A stretch of 64,000 bases of DNA from RHKX01 sp963784885 (GCA_963784885.1 CAWATA010000002.1:248001-312000), one strand, 5' to 3'. Positions 24,986-34,111 are shown, numbered from the stretch's first letter. Notes: generated from the sequence alone by a model not told the origin. Program-made: numbers and translations.

Positions 24986-26917
24986 TCAGTTCTCTTCGGT
25001 GTCTTCGCCGTCACCCTGGGCGGCGAGCATCTCGCTGAAGACCGCGCGCTCGTCGGGATGACGGCCGTCGGCCATCTCGTCGGCGATGACCTGCGACACG
25101 GCATTGATCAACGCGAGATGCGTGAACGCCTGCGGGAAGTTGCCGAGCTGGCGACCGGTGTGCGGCTCGATCTCCTCGGCGTAGAGGTTGAGCGCTCCTC
25201 CCATCATCAGCAGGTGCTCGCAGAGGTGGGCGGCGCGATCGCGCTCGCCGATCTCAGCCAGCGCCGAGACGAGCCAGAACGAACAGATCGAAAAGGTTCC
25301 CTCAGCACCGTGGAGGCCATCGTCGGTGTGTTCGACCCGGTAGCGCAGCACCAGGTTCAGCTCGGTCAGATCGTCGGCGATCGCCAGGACCGTCTTGACG
25401 ACGCGCTCGTCGTCGGATGGAAGAAAGCGGACGAGTGGGACCAGCAGCGTCGAGGCGTCGAGCGCGTCGGTGTCGTAGTGCTGGCGGAAGATCCCGTCGG
25501 CGGTGACGCCGCGGGTGAGGATGTCGTCCTTGATCCGGTCAGCCTCGGCGCCCCAGCGCTCGGCGTTCTCGCGCTCGCCGCGCGCCTTTGCGAGGCGGGT
25601 GCCGCGATCGAGCGCGACCCAGCACATCAGCTTCGAGGAGAGGTAGTGCTTGGGCTCGCCGCGCGCCTCCCAGATGCCCTGGTCGGGCTGCTCCCAGATC
25701 TCGATCGCCGCCTCGACCTGCCGGCGGGCGATGCTCCAGAGGCTGTCGCTGACCCCGCCCAGGGCGCGCGAGTGAATGTAGATCGAGTCGAGGAGGGCGC
25801 CGTAGACGTCGTTCTGGCGTTGCGAGTAGGCGGCGTTGCCGATCCTCACGGGCTGCGAACCGATGTAGCCGTGGAGGTGGTCGAGGGTGCTCTCGTTCAG
25901 CTCCTTCTCGCCCCCGATCCCGTACATGATCTGGAGGTGGTCGTCGCCGTCGGCGGTGGCCCGCTCGACGAACTCCATGAAGTCCCGTGCCTCGTCGTCG
26001 AGGCCGAGCACGTGTAGGCCCCAGAGGGTGAAGGTCGCGTCGCGGATCCAGGTGTAGCGGTAGTCCCAGTTGCGCTCGCCGCCCGGGCTCTCGGGCAGGG
26101 AGGTCGTCAGCGCCGCGACCATGCCGCCGCTCGGCGCATACATCAGCCCCTTCAGTGTCAGCGCCGAGCGCTGGAGCTCGCCGCGCCAGCGGTGATCGGG
26201 GAACTTGCCCCGCTCGAGCCAGCGCCGCCAGGCCTGCCCGGTCTCGTAGATCTGCCGGGCGGCCTCGCCCGCGTGGCCCGGCAGCCGGGCCTCGTCCGAC
26301 CAGGTCAGGGCGCAGAAGGCGTTCTCGTCGGTCCCGAGCCTGCGAATGCCCCAGAGGCGTCCGTCGTCGTCGAGTTCGAGGTCCATGTCGGCCTGGAGCC
26401 GCAGCGGCAGGCCGCCGACCATTGCGGTGGCGACCCCGAGCTCGGGGTCGAGGTCCCAGTCGACCCGACCGCGACCGTAGTCGGGGAGCGCCTCGCAGAC
26501 CAGCTCGATCTCGGCGTGTCCCTCGGGGCAGTGGGCGAAGCGCACCAGCATGTGCTCGGCCTCGAGCCGGTTGCGCCCGTCGTGGGTTCTGACCGCGTTG
26601 ACGATCAGCGCGTCGCGGACGATCACCCAGCCGGTCTCGGTCGCCCAGGTCGTCTCGATCACGTTCGTGCCGGGCTCGTAGCGGCGTGCCACCGGGACGC
26701 GCTCGTCGGGGGCGAACCGGGTCGCTCCGGCGGTGCGATCGAGCAGTGCTCCGAAGATGCTCGGCGAGTCGAAGCGGGGCAGACACATCCACTCGATCGA
26801 GCCGTTGGCCGCCATCAGCGCGCCGGTCTCGCAGTCGGAGAGGAAGCCGTATGAGCCGATCGGCGGGAAGTGCTGCTCGCAGGCCTCGGGCGGCGACGGG
26901 CGGTCGAGGGAGCTCAC
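24986..26917 (-). CDS. Glycoside hydrolase family 15 protein (trehalase/glucoamylase-like)
   Basis: 643 residues from GTG 26917. The N-terminal beta-sandwich (about 1-250) begins 'PIGSYGFLSDCETGALM' and 'GSIEWMCLPRFDSPSIFG'. The catalytic (alpha/alpha)6 barrel includes the hallmark 'NWDYRYTWIRDATFTL' near 320, 'EWRGEPKHYLSSKLMCWVALDRG'-type helices, and 'GAEGTFSICSFWLVSAL' with the probable second acid. Actinobacterial members of this type hydrolyse trehalose or maltodextrins; which one cannot be told. No signal peptide, so cytosolic. It lies downstream of a crotonase and aminotransferase on the same strand. Confidence 0.9.
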   Translation of the reverse strand: MSSLDRPSPPEACEQHFPPIGSYGFLSDCETGALMAANGSIEWMCLPRFDSPSIFGALLDRTAGATRFAPDERVPVARRYEPGTNVIETTWATETGWVIVRDALIVNAVRTHDGRNRLEAEHMLVRFAHCPEGHAEIELVCEALPDYGRGRVDWDLDPELGVATAMVGGLPLRLQADMDLELDDDGRLWGIRRLGTDENAFCALTWSDEARLPGHAGEAARQIYETGQAWRRWLERGKFPDHRWRGELQRSALTLKGLMYAPSGGMVAALTTSLPESPGGERNWDYRYTWIRDATFTLWGLHVLGLDDEARDFMEFVERATADGDDHLQIMYGIGGEKELNESTLDHLHGYIGSQPVRIGNAAYSQRQNDVYGALLDSIYIHSRALGGVSDSLWSIARRQVEAAIEIWEQPDQGIWEARGEPKHYLSSKLMCWVALDRGTRLAKARGERENAERWGAEADRIKDDILTRGVTADGIFRQHYDTDALDASTLLVPLVRFLPSDDERVVKTVLAIADDLTELNLVLRYRVEHTDDGLHGAEGTFSICSFWLVSALAEIGERDRAAHLCEHLLMMGGALNLYAEEIEPHTGRQLGNFPQAFTHLALINAVSQVIADEMADGRHPDERAVFSEMLAAQGDGEDTEEN

Positions 26918-26927
26918 GCCGGCGACC

Positions 26928-27692
26928 CTACCTTCCGCTGAAGTCGGGTCGGCGGCCCTCGAGCAGCGCCTGGACACCTTCGACCCGGTCCTCGGTCGCG
27001 AGCGCTCGCGCGAACAGCTTCCGTTCCCGCTCGAGGCCCTCCTCGAGGCCGACTTCATCAGCCGCCTGGACCGCCCGCTTGGCGTAGCGAAGCGCCAGCG
27101 GCGGCCGCTCGGCGAGCTGCTCGCCGAGCATCACCGCCTGGTCGAGGACGTCGCGGCGGTCCATGATGACGTTCGCGAGCCCCCACTCGTACGCCTGGTT
27201 GCCGGTCATCCGCCGGCCGGTGAGGATCAGCTCCATCGCCCGCTGCTTGCCGAGGGTCCGGGTCAGTCGCTGGGTGGCGCCGCCGGATGGGATCAGGCCG
27301 AAGGTGATCTCCGGCAGCCCGAACGCGGCGTCCTTGGCGACCACCATCAGGTCGCATGCGAGCGCCAGCTCGCAGCCGGTCGAGAGCGCCCAGCCCGCCA
27401 CGGCGGCGATCGAGGGCTTCGCGAGGGCGCGGTGTCGCTCCCAGAAGCTCGCCATCACAGTGTCGGTCGCCGGTCCGCCTCCGGCGAAGCTGCGGATGTC
27501 AGGGCCGGTGGCGAAGTAGTCGCCGCTGCCGGCGAGGACGACGACGCGGACCTCCTCGTCGGCGTCGAGGCGTTCGAGGACGCCGATCAGGGTTTCGGCG
27601 AGCTCCGGCCCGATCGCGTTGCGATGCGCCTCGTCGGCGATCGTGCAGACTGCGACCCGGCGCTCGACCGCGACGTCGACCGGGCCGCTCAC
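26928..27692 (-). CDS. Enoyl-CoA hydratase/isomerase family protein
   Basis: 254 residues from GTG 27692. Crotonase features: 'YFATGPDIRSFAGG' near 65 and 'AVAGWALSTGCELALACDL' near 100 for the oxyanion hole, 'FGLPEITFGLIPSGGATQRL' with the catalytic glutamate region, and 'EWGLANVI'. Unlike the crotonase at 3604, this one keeps the usual 'GLPE' glutamate. The GTG lies four bases after the aminotransferase stop. Acyl-CoA substrate unknown. Confidence 0.9.
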   Translation of the reverse strand: MSGPVDVAVERRVAVCTIADEAHRNAIGPELAETLIGVLERLDADEEVRVVVLAGSGDYFATGPDIRSFAGGGPATDTVMASFWERHRALAKPSIAAVAGWALSTGCELALACDLMVVAKDAAFGLPEITFGLIPSGGATQRLTRTLGKQRAMELILTGRRMTGNQAYEWGLANVIMDRRDVLDQAVMLGEQLAERPPLALRYAKRAVQAADEVGLEEGLERERKLFARALATEDRVEGVQALLEGRRPDFSGR

Positions 27693-27696
27693 CGGA

Positions 27697-28497
27697 TCAC
27701 GCGCCGGCCGCCTCGCGCTCGGTCTCGACGGCGTGCCGGAGCGCCGCCGCCGCGGCGGCGGCGTGTTCGTCGCCGGTCGCCTCGAGCTCGGACCCGTCGA
27801 TCGACGAGATCGGTTGGATCTCCCGTGTCGTCGAGGCGAGGAAGGCGGCGTGGGCGCCGAGCAGCTCCTGCTGAGAAAAACGGCCCTCGACGACGTCAAG
27901 GGCGTCGACGACGACCGCGCGCGTGATCGAGTCGAGGATGCCGACGTCGAGCGCCGGCGTGTGCAGGCGCCCATCGGGGGCGGTCCAGAAGATCGACGAG
28001 GTCGGCGCCTCGAGCACGGTGCCGTCGGCGGCGACGTAGACGGCCTCGTCGGCGCCGCGGTCGGCGGCGAGCCTGGTCGCGTGCATGTTGGCGGCATAGG
28101 AGATCGACTTGACGCCGGCGAGGATCTCGCTCGGCGAGAGCGTCACGAGCGCGACCCTGGCGCTGTCGGGCCAGTCCGGGACCGCCTCGATCGTCAGCAG
28201 GCGGCGACCGCCGCGGGTGAGGACGATTCGCAGGCAGCCGTCCGGGTCGCCGCCGTCGGCGAGTAGCGCCGCGATCTCGTCCCGCAGGACCTCCTCGTCG
28301 AAGTCGAGATGGATCGCATCGGACGAGCGGCGCAGCCGCGCGAGGTGGTCGTCGAGGCGGAACGGGTGGTGCCCGTAGAGCTTGATCACCTCGAACGCCC
28401 CGTCGCCGCGGATCAACCCGTCGTCGAGGATCGAGATCGTCGCCTCCTCGGGCGGAACGATCCTGCCGTCGACGCTTGCCAGGCTGGCTGCTCCCAT
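27697..28497 (-). CDS. Class IV PLP aminotransferase (branched-chain aminotransferase or aminodeoxychorismate lyase type)
   Basis: 266 residues. The fold-type IV landmarks are 'RGDGAFEVIKLYG' near 30, the PLP lysine K130 in 'AGVKSISYAAN', 'ADEAVYVAADGTVLEAPTSSIFW' with the PLP-contacting glutamate, and 'GILDSITR'. The length is nearer aminodeoxychorismate lyase or D-amino-acid transaminase than full IlvE (about 300-360). No pabA or pabB neighbour is present, so the substrate stays open. First gene of an operon with the crotonase and GH15. Confidence 0.88.
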   Translation of the reverse strand: MGAASLASVDGRIVPPEEATISILDDGLIRGDGAFEVIKLYGHHPFRLDDHLARLRRSSDAIHLDFDEEVLRDEIAALLADGGDPDGCLRIVLTRGGRRLLTIEAVPDWPDSARVALVTLSPSEILAGVKSISYAANMHATRLAADRGADEAVYVAADGTVLEAPTSSIFWTAPDGRLHTPALDVGILDSITRAVVVDALDVVEGRFSQQELLGAHAAFLASTTREIQPISSIDGSELEATGDEHAAAAAAALRHAVETEREAAGA

Positions 28498-28555
28498 GCC
28501 GCGACGATACCGCCCCCGATCGCGGGTTCGCAGGGGCTAACCTGAGGTGAGCGCA

Positions 28556-28903
28556 ATGGACTACGTCCTCATCACGCTCGGGATGGTCGCCTTCATCGTC
28601 GCGGTCCTCGTCCTTCTGGCCCGCTCCTATCCGGGAAGCGGAGCCGACCTCGTCGACTGGCGGCCGACCCGCGACTACGAGACCGAGTTCAAGCTCGAGC
28701 AGGACGACGTCGCCCAGATGATCGCCGCGCAGAACGAGTACCGGCGGCGGCGGGGAGCGCCGGAGCTGACTGCCGCCGATGCCGAGCGGATGGGCCGCGA
28801 GGACCAGCGGGTCCGCGAGCGCGGCCGGATGGACGAGAGTTCGCTGTCGAAGCTCGATCGTCACCTCCGTGACGACGAGCCCGCCGACGGCGAGGACGGC
28901 TAA
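28556..28903 (+). CDS. Small membrane-anchored protein
   Basis: 115 residues from ATG 28556, favoured because GAGGTGA (28544-28550) sits at a ribosome-binding distance. A GTG at 28547 gives three more residues. One hydrophobic helix (about 3-23) is followed by a highly charged, helical cytosolic part ('QNEYRRRRGAPELTAAD', 'REDQRVRERGRMDESS'). No family recognised. It is three bases from the next gene. Confidence 0.68.
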   Translation: MDYVLITLGMVAFIVAVLVLLARSYPGSGADLVDWRPTRDYETEFKLEQDDVAQMIAAQNEYRRRRGAPELTAADAERMGREDQRVRERGRMDESSLSKLDRHLRDDEPADGEDG

Positions 28904-28906
28904 GGC

Positions 28907-29398
28907 TTGGCTCGCGCGTTGCTGGTCGGATGCGGCTGTCACGGCCGCGAGCTCGGTCGGGCGCTGCTCGCGGAGGGCTGGGCGGTCCGCGGTACGAGTC
29001 GGCGCGAGGACGGCCTGGCGGCGATCGAATCCGCCGGGATCGAGCCGGCGCTCGCCGACCCCGACCGGGTCGGGACCGTCCTCGACCACGTCGGAGACGT
29101 CGCCGTGGTCGCCTGGCTGCTCGGTTCCGCGACGGGCTCCGCCGAAGAGATCGAGGCGGCCAACAGGCTGCGGCTCGGAAGCCTTCTCGAGAAGCTCGTC
29201 GACAGCCCGGTCCGCGGGTTCGTCTTCGAGGGCGCCGGCTCGGCCGATCCCGAGGTGCTGGCGGCGGGCACCGAGCTCGTCGAACGGGCCGGCCGGACCT
29301 GGATGATCCCGGTCCGGGTGGTCACGGCCGAGCGCGATGCGGCCGGCGACTGGACCGCCGCCATGGCCGCCGCGGCCGGCGATGTCCTCAGCGGTTGA
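28907..29398 (+). CDS. NAD(P)-binding Rossmann-type protein, short
   Basis: 163 residues from TTG 28907. The N-terminal 'LLVGCGCHGRELGRALLAEGW' is a Rossmann dinucleotide-binding loop and 'VRGTSRR' the second strand. 'VVAWLLGSATGSAEEIEAANR' follows. It is about half the length of a typical epimerase and ends without a substrate domain, so it may be a reduced SDR/epimerase-like protein. The frame looks intact. Confidence 0.7.
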   Translation: MARALLVGCGCHGRELGRALLAEGWAVRGTSRREDGLAAIESAGIEPALADPDRVGTVLDHVGDVAVVAWLLGSATGSAEEIEAANRLRLGSLLEKLVDSPVRGFVFEGAGSADPEVLAAGTELVERAGRTWMIPVRVVTAERDAAGDWTAAMAAAAGDVLSG

Positions 29399-29523
29399 AG
29401 ATCTCGTGCGGGATCTCCCGCTCGTCGGCACCGCTGATCACGGTCCCGTTCCACGGCTTCCCTGCAGCCGTGAGGTAGCCCTATCGTGCCCGGTACCACC
29501 CGAACTGCAGTGAGCGAGGCGAA

Positions 29524-30366
29524 TTGACTGGTTACGCGAAGGACGTCCTGGTCGGCACCGAGTGGCTGGCCGGCCGGCTCGGTGACGATTCGGTGCGGAT
29601 CGTCGAGGTCGACGAGAACCCGGCCGCCTATGCGGAGGCTCACATCCCGGGCGCGATCGGCTTCGACTGGCGGCGCCAGCTCCAGGACCCGGTCCGCCGC
29701 GATCTCCTCGGCCCGGACGAGTTCGCGGCCCTGATGGGCTCGCGCGGCATCTCGCGAGAGCACATGGTTGTGCTCTACGGCGACCGTCACAACTGGTTCG
29801 CCGCGTACGCCTACTGGTACTTCCGCTACTACGGCCACGGCGCCGTCCGGCTTCTCGACGGCGGCCGCGACCGGTGGATCGCCGAGGGTCGTGAGACCAG
29901 CGCCGATCCGGTGGCCCATCCGCCGGCGCGTTTCGACCGGACCGAGCCGGACGACTCGATCCGCGCCTACCGCGACGACGTCGCCGGGGCGATCGGGGGC
30001 GGGACGGCGCTCGTCGACGTCCGCAGCCGGCTCGAGTTCACCGGCGAGCTGATCGCGATGACCGGCTACGAGCAGGAAGGAGCGCAGCGCGGCGGCCACA
30101 TCCCCGGAGCCGTTCTCGTCCCCTGGGCGGACACGGTCGGCGAGGACGGCACGTTCCTCCCCGCGGGCGAGCTGCGACGGCTCTACGCCGATGCCGGGGT
30201 CGCGGGCGGCGGGCCGATCATCGTCTACTGCCGGATCGGCGAGCGCTCCGCGCATACCTGGTTCGTCCTCAGCGAGCTCCTCGGCGAGGCCGACGTCCGC
30301 AACTACGACGGCTCGTGGACGGAGTGGGGCAACCTGATCGGCGTGCCGATCGAGACCGGACCGTAG
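29524..30366 (+). CDS. Thiosulfate/3-mercaptopyruvate sulfurtransferase (double rhodanese)
   Basis: 280 residues from TTG 29524 with GAGG upstream. Two rhodanese domains: the inactive N-terminal one has 'EVDENPAAYAEAHIPGAIGFDW' features, the active C-terminal one has 'DVRSRLEFTGE', 'RGGHIPGAV' and the catalytic loop 'YCRIGERSAHTWFVL' with its cysteine near 233. It transfers sulfane sulfur to cyanide or thiols. The loop CRIGERS resembles actinobacterial CysA2-type thiosulfate transferases. Convergent with the Nudix gene. Confidence 0.93.
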   Translation: MTGYAKDVLVGTEWLAGRLGDDSVRIVEVDENPAAYAEAHIPGAIGFDWRRQLQDPVRRDLLGPDEFAALMGSRGISREHMVVLYGDRHNWFAAYAYWYFRYYGHGAVRLLDGGRDRWIAEGRETSADPVAHPPARFDRTEPDDSIRAYRDDVAGAIGGGTALVDVRSRLEFTGELIAMTGYEQEGAQRGGHIPGAVLVPWADTVGEDGTFLPAGELRRLYADAGVAGGGPIIVYCRIGERSAHTWFVLSELLGEADVRNYDGSWTEWGNLIGVPIETGP

Positions 30367-30373
30367 CTCGCCG

Positions 30374-30937
30374 TCAGCCGTCGAGGCGCTCGAAGAACTG
30401 CTGCAGCATCCGTGCGGTCGCACCCCAGATGAAGGCGCCATCGACGTCGAAGGTCGGCGTCCGGAAAGGGACTCCGCGGCGGATCAGCCGGCGCATCCCG
30501 TAGGCGCCGCGGAGCTCAGCGAGCTCGAGCTCGATCACCCGCTCGACCTCGTGCGGGCTCAGCGTGTGGGCGAGCCTTTCGGGAACGAGGCCGACCACCG
30601 GCAGGACCTTGAAGGACGTGACTACGGTCGATGTCGGCGGCAGCGCGCCGACGATCTCGACCGCTGCGGGGTCGAGCCCGATCTCCTCCTGCGCCTCCCG
30701 CAGCGCACACTCGACGAGCGTCTCGCCGGGGTCGGCACGACCGCCGGGGAAGGAGATCTCGCCGGCGTGCCGGCGCAGGTCACGGCGGCGCTCGGTGAAG
30801 ATCAGGCCCGGCCGTTCGGGCCAGCCGAAAAGCGGGACGAGGACGGCGGCGGTGTCGCGGCCGTGGGCGTGCAGTCCCTCGGCCTCGACGGGGTCGAGGA
30901 AGGCCCGCGATAGCTCGGCGCCGCCCGGACCGCTCAG
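30374..30937 (-). CDS. Nudix hydrolase, CoA pyrophosphatase type
   Basis: About 187 residues. The Nudix box is complete: 'GGRADPGETLVECALREAQEEIGL'-region, GX5EX7REUXEEXGU. 'LLVECALREAQEE' is preceded by 'EISFPGGR' as in CoA diphosphatases (NudL/Nudt7). There is no ATG, GTG or TTG between the SDR stop and the conserved core. The most likely start is CTG 30937, which overlaps the SDR stop as CTGA, matching the coupled starts of the neighbours. It would trim CoA or acyl-CoA to 4'-phosphopantetheine. Confidence 0.85.
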   Translation of the reverse strand: MSGPGGAELSRAFLDPVEAEGLHAHGRDTAAVLVPLFGWPERPGLIFTERRRDLRRHAGEISFPGGRADPGETLVECALREAQEEIGLDPAAVEIVGALPPTSTVVTSFKVLPVVGLVPERLAHTLSPHEVERVIELELAELRGAYGMRRLIRRGVPFRTPTFDVDGAFIWGATARMLQQFFERLDG

Positions 30938-31746
30938 ATGATCACCTGCACGGTGCCGCCGTCGACGCCCCAGGCGGCGCCGAGGACGTAGGAGGCTCGC
31001 TCGGAGCAGAGGAACGTGATCACCGAGGCGATCTCGTCGACCTCGGCGAGCCGGCCGATCGGTCGCGAGGAGCCGGCCGCGTCGAGGCCGGCGTCGCGGC
31101 CGGGGTGGCCGTGCATCTCCACTGACTGGTCGAGAAGCCCTCCGGGCTCCATCCACATCTCCGACTTGACGGGGCCGGGGCAGACGGCATTGACGAGCAC
31201 GCCGGTCCCGGCCCAGCGCTCGGCGTAGAGGCGCGAGAGCGAGAGCTCGGCTGCCTTCGCGACCGAGTACTCGCCCATCTTCGCCGAGGGCCGCTTGCCC
31301 GCCGTCGAGGAGACGTTGACCACCCGGCCCCAGCCGCGTTCGGCCATTTGCGGGACGGCGGCGCGCATCAGCCGCATCGGCGCCATCACGTTGATCTCCC
31401 AGGCGAGCTGCCAGTCCGCGTCCGGGATGTCGTCGAGGTCGCGCCAGCGTGCGTGCCCCGCCCCGTTGACGACGACGTCGAGCGAGCCGAACCGGTCCTC
31501 GGCCTCGGCGAGGATCCGCTCGGCCGCGCCGGGCTCGGTGACGTCGGCGGCGAAGTGGGTCGCGCGGCCGTGCGCCGGCGCGCCGGCGCGGCCGCATTCG
31601 GCGGCGGCCTCGCTGATCTCGTCCTCGGTGCGGGCCACGAGCAGGACCTGGGCGCCCGCCTCGCAGAGCAGGCTCGCGGTAGCGCGCCCGATTCCGCGTC
31701 CGGCGCCGGTGACCACGCACGACCTGCCGGCGAGGCCGAGATCCAT
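30934..31746 (-). CDS. Short-chain dehydrogenase/reductase
   Basis: 270 residues from ATG 31746, which overlaps the OsmC stop. Classical SDR: cofactor loop 'TGAGRGIGRA' near 14, 'NGAGHARW' (NAG equivalent) near 92, catalytic Ser in 'VNVSSTAGK' and 'YSVAK' near 160, then 'CPGPVKSEMW'. The basic residue after strand 2 ('VARTEDE') suggests NADP. Substrate unknown. It is followed by the Nudix gene with a CTGA overlap. Confidence 0.93.
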   Translation of the reverse strand: MDLGLAGRSCVVTGAGRGIGRATASLLCEAGAQVLLVARTEDEISEAAAECGRAGAPAHGRATHFAADVTEPGAAERILAEAEDRFGSLDVVVNGAGHARWRDLDDIPDADWQLAWEINVMAPMRLMRAAVPQMAERGWGRVVNVSSTAGKRPSAKMGEYSVAKAAELSLSRLYAERWAGTGVLVNAVCPGPVKSEMWMEPGGLLDQSVEMHGHPGRDAGLDAAGSSRPIGRLAEVDEIASVITFLCSERASYVLGAAWGVDGGTVQVII

Positions 31747-32150
31747 CAGCCGCCTTCGCCCGGGCGCTCGCTGGTCACGATCTCGGCTCCGGAGGCGAGG
31801 ATCCGATGGACCGGGCACTTGCCGGCGATGACCATGATCCGCTGCCGTTGCTCGGGCGAGAGGTCGCTGGGAAGCGTCACCGCGACGTCGAAGTGCGCCG
31901 TCTCGCCGGCCCGCGGCGCGCCGCCCAGGTCGACGTCGACCACGAGCCCGTCGACGTCCCAGCCCTTGCGGTCGGCGTAGAGGCGGATCGTCATCGCCGT
32001 GCAGGCGGCCAGCGAGGCGATGAGAACCCGGGTGGGCGAGGCGGCGGTATCGGTTCCGCCCGCATCGACCGGCTCGTCGAGGACGATCGTGTGACCGTCT
32101 ACCTCGACCTCGTGCACCATCCCCTCCCGCTGCCGAGCCGTGGCGTGCAT
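31746..32150 (-). CDS. OsmC/Ohr family peroxiredoxin-like protein
   Basis: 134 residues. The OsmC fold is shown by 'SPTRVLIASLAACTAMTIR' with the first cysteine near 53 and 'GKCPVHRIL' with the second near 112. These paired cysteines reduce organic hydroperoxides. The ATG overlaps the stop of the cobalamin adenosyltransferase (TGATG). Its place in a metabolic operon with an SDR and Nudix hydrolase gives no clear substrate. Confidence 0.9.
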   Translation of the reverse strand: MHATARQREGMVHEVEVDGHTIVLDEPVDAGGTDTAASPTRVLIASLAACTAMTIRLYADRKGWDVDGLVVDVDLGGAPRAGETAHFDVAVTLPSDLSPEQRQRIMVIAGKCPVHRILASGAEIVTSERPGEGG

Positions 32151-32728
32151 CAGTCGCTCTCCGCCGAACCTCCGCGCCGCCCTTCGAAGAGCGCCGGGTC
32201 GGACACGTCCGTGAAGCGGGCCATCGCGTAGACGAGATCGGCGGCACGGTTGAGATACGCGACGACCGGCTCGGGATCGAGCTCCTCCGCGGCGAACAGC
32301 GCCGCGGTCCGGCGCTCGGCCCGGCGCAGGATCGCCCGCGCGAGATCGAGCGCGGCGGAGAGCTCGGTGCCGCCGGGGATGACGAACTTCGGCGGCAGCT
32401 CGACCCGCTCCATGTAGCGGTCGATGATCGGCTCGAGCCTGGCCACCATCTCCTCGGTCACCCGGCTCACCCCGTCATCGAGCCGATCGCGGGCCTCGGG
32501 CGCCGCGGCGAGCTCGGCACCGGCGACGAACAGGTCGCTCTGGAGGTGCAGGACGTCCGCTTCGACCTCCTCCTTGCCGGCGCGGCACAGCGAGCGGGCC
32601 ACGCCCAGGGCCGACCCGGCCTCGTCGATCGTCCCGTAGGCCTCGATTCGCGCGTCCGACTTCGGCCGCCGCCCGCCGTACCAGAGGCCGGTCGTGCCGT
32701 CGTCGCCCTTGCGCGTGTAGATCTTCAC
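32150..32728 (-). CDS. Cob(I)alamin adenosyltransferase, PduO type
   Basis: 192 residues, near full family length. 'KIYTRKGDDGTTGLWYGGRRPKSD' region is the ATP-binding N-terminus, 'YGTIDEAGSALG' and 'FVIPGGTELSAALDLARAILRRAERR' the conserved helices. It adds adenosyl from ATP to cob(I)alamin, giving coenzyme B12. The five overlapping genes from the DUF1015 gene to the OsmC, SDR and Nudix genes suggest one transcript. No B12 enzyme is in the window. Confidence 0.94.
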   Translation of the reverse strand: MKIYTRKGDDGTTGLWYGGRRPKSDARIEAYGTIDEAGSALGVARSLCRAGKEEVEADVLHLQSDLFVAGAELAAAPEARDRLDDGVSRVTEEMVARLEPIIDRYMERVELPPKFVIPGGTELSAALDLARAILRRAERRTAALFAAEELDPEPVVAYLNRAADLVYAMARFTDVSDPALFEGRRGGSAESD

Positions 32729-33999
32729 CCTCGGTCCGACCCATCGGCGAGCGGGTTGAAGACGATGCCGGTGAGGAGCTTCGGGAAGAAGTAGGTCGAC
32801 TTCGGCGGCATCGTCTCTCCGGCGTCGGCGACGTCGCGGACCTGCTGGACCGGCGTCGGTCGGAGGAAGAGCCCGGCATCGGCATCGCCGCGCTCGACGC
32901 GGGCGACGGCCTCGTCGAAGTCGGAGCAGTAGGAGAGCCCGCGCTTGGCGGCGATGTCGTCGGTGCTCATGCCGAGCGGCCCCTTGAGGATCAGTGCCTC
33001 GAGCGCCGCCGCGTCGAGCGTCCGGTAGGCCTCGGAGGCGCCGGGCAGCGCGTCGGTGAGGGCCGACTCGTCCTTTAGTCGGAGCCGGTACGGACGGCGG
33101 TGGAACGAGTCCAGGTAGCCGAAGGCGATCGTCCCGTCGTCCGGGCCCGGCACGAGGCCGGCGGCGGAGTCGACGGGCTCGACCTCGAACAGGTGCATCA
33201 GGGTGTCGCGGAGCGCCTGCTGCTTGGCCTCGTCGAGGTCGTGAAGGAGCCGGTGGGTGGCGAAGACGGAAAGGCCGGGATCCTCGAGAGAGACGAGGCA
33301 GGCCAGGGTGTAGCGAGCGTCGTCGCCCGGGCGGGCCCCGACCTCGTCGGCGTAGGTGCGCGCGGTCTCATAGCGGTGGTGGCCGTCGGCGATCAGCAGC
33401 TCCGATCCGGAGACGACGCCGGCGACGGCCGCGTGGACCGCCGGATCGGAGATCGGCCAGGCCCGATGGACGGTTCCGTCGGGGTCGGTCACCTCGCAGA
33501 ACGGCTCCGGGCCGAGCGCGGGGGAGAGCACGCTCCAGGCGTCGCCTGGGTGCAGCACGAAGATCGGCGAGAGGTTGTATCCGGTCGCTCTCGTCAGCCG
33601 CAGCCGGTCCTCCTTCGGTCCCGGCTGGGTGCGCTCGTGCGGGCGGACGAGTCCGGGCCCGTAGTCGGTCACGGCGACCCTCGCGAGGAATCCGCGCCGA
33701 GTCCGGCGGCCGCCGCCGGGTGCCTCGTAGTCCTGCTCGTAGGCCCAGATCGTCGGCTCGTCGTCCTGGATCAGGACCCCCTCCGACCGCCAGCCGGCGA
33801 GCAGATCGGCGGCGTGCTCGTAACGATCGCCGCCGGCCTCCTCGGGAAGGTCGAGCTCGACGACGTTGCGATCCGAACGGGCGATCAGCTCGGAGCGTCC
33901 CGCCGGGTCGATGACGTCGTAGGGGGGTGCGGTGACATCGGCGATCGCGACCCGCTCGGGGTCGTAGTGGAGCGCTCGGAAGGGTCGGATCTCCGCCAT
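32725..33999 (-). CDS. DUF1015 family protein
   Basis: 424 residues from ATG 33999 ('AEIRPFRALHYDPERV'). Family features: 'TAPPYDVIDPAGR', 'RNVVELDLPEE', 'YEQDYEAPGG', 'RPHERTQPGPKEDRLRL' and the central 'LIADGHHRYETA'. The stop overlaps the next gene by four bases. DUF1015 proteins are sometimes annotated SerB-associated or kinase-like, but their activity is uncertain. It heads the operon with cobalamin adenosyltransferase. Confidence 0.9.
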   Translation of the reverse strand: MAEIRPFRALHYDPERVAIADVTAPPYDVIDPAGRSELIARSDRNVVELDLPEEAGGDRYEHAADLLAGWRSEGVLIQDDEPTIWAYEQDYEAPGGGRRTRRGFLARVAVTDYGPGLVRPHERTQPGPKEDRLRLTRATGYNLSPIFVLHPGDAWSVLSPALGPEPFCEVTDPDGTVHRAWPISDPAVHAAVAGVVSGSELLIADGHHRYETARTYADEVGARPGDDARYTLACLVSLEDPGLSVFATHRLLHDLDEAKQQALRDTLMHLFEVEPVDSAAGLVPGPDDGTIAFGYLDSFHRRPYRLRLKDESALTDALPGASEAYRTLDAAALEALILKGPLGMSTDDIAAKRGLSYCSDFDEAVARVERGDADAGLFLRPTPVQQVRDVADAGETMPPKSTYFFPKLLTGIVFNPLADGSDRG

Positions 34000-34111
34000 T
34001 CGGCCTCGCAGGTTATTGACCGGCCCCGTCCCGCCGTTCCGTCCGACCGGTGAGGGAACATCTGTTCGTAAGCAATAGAGGTCCATTCAGTGAGAAGCTG
34101 AGGTGGGAACG

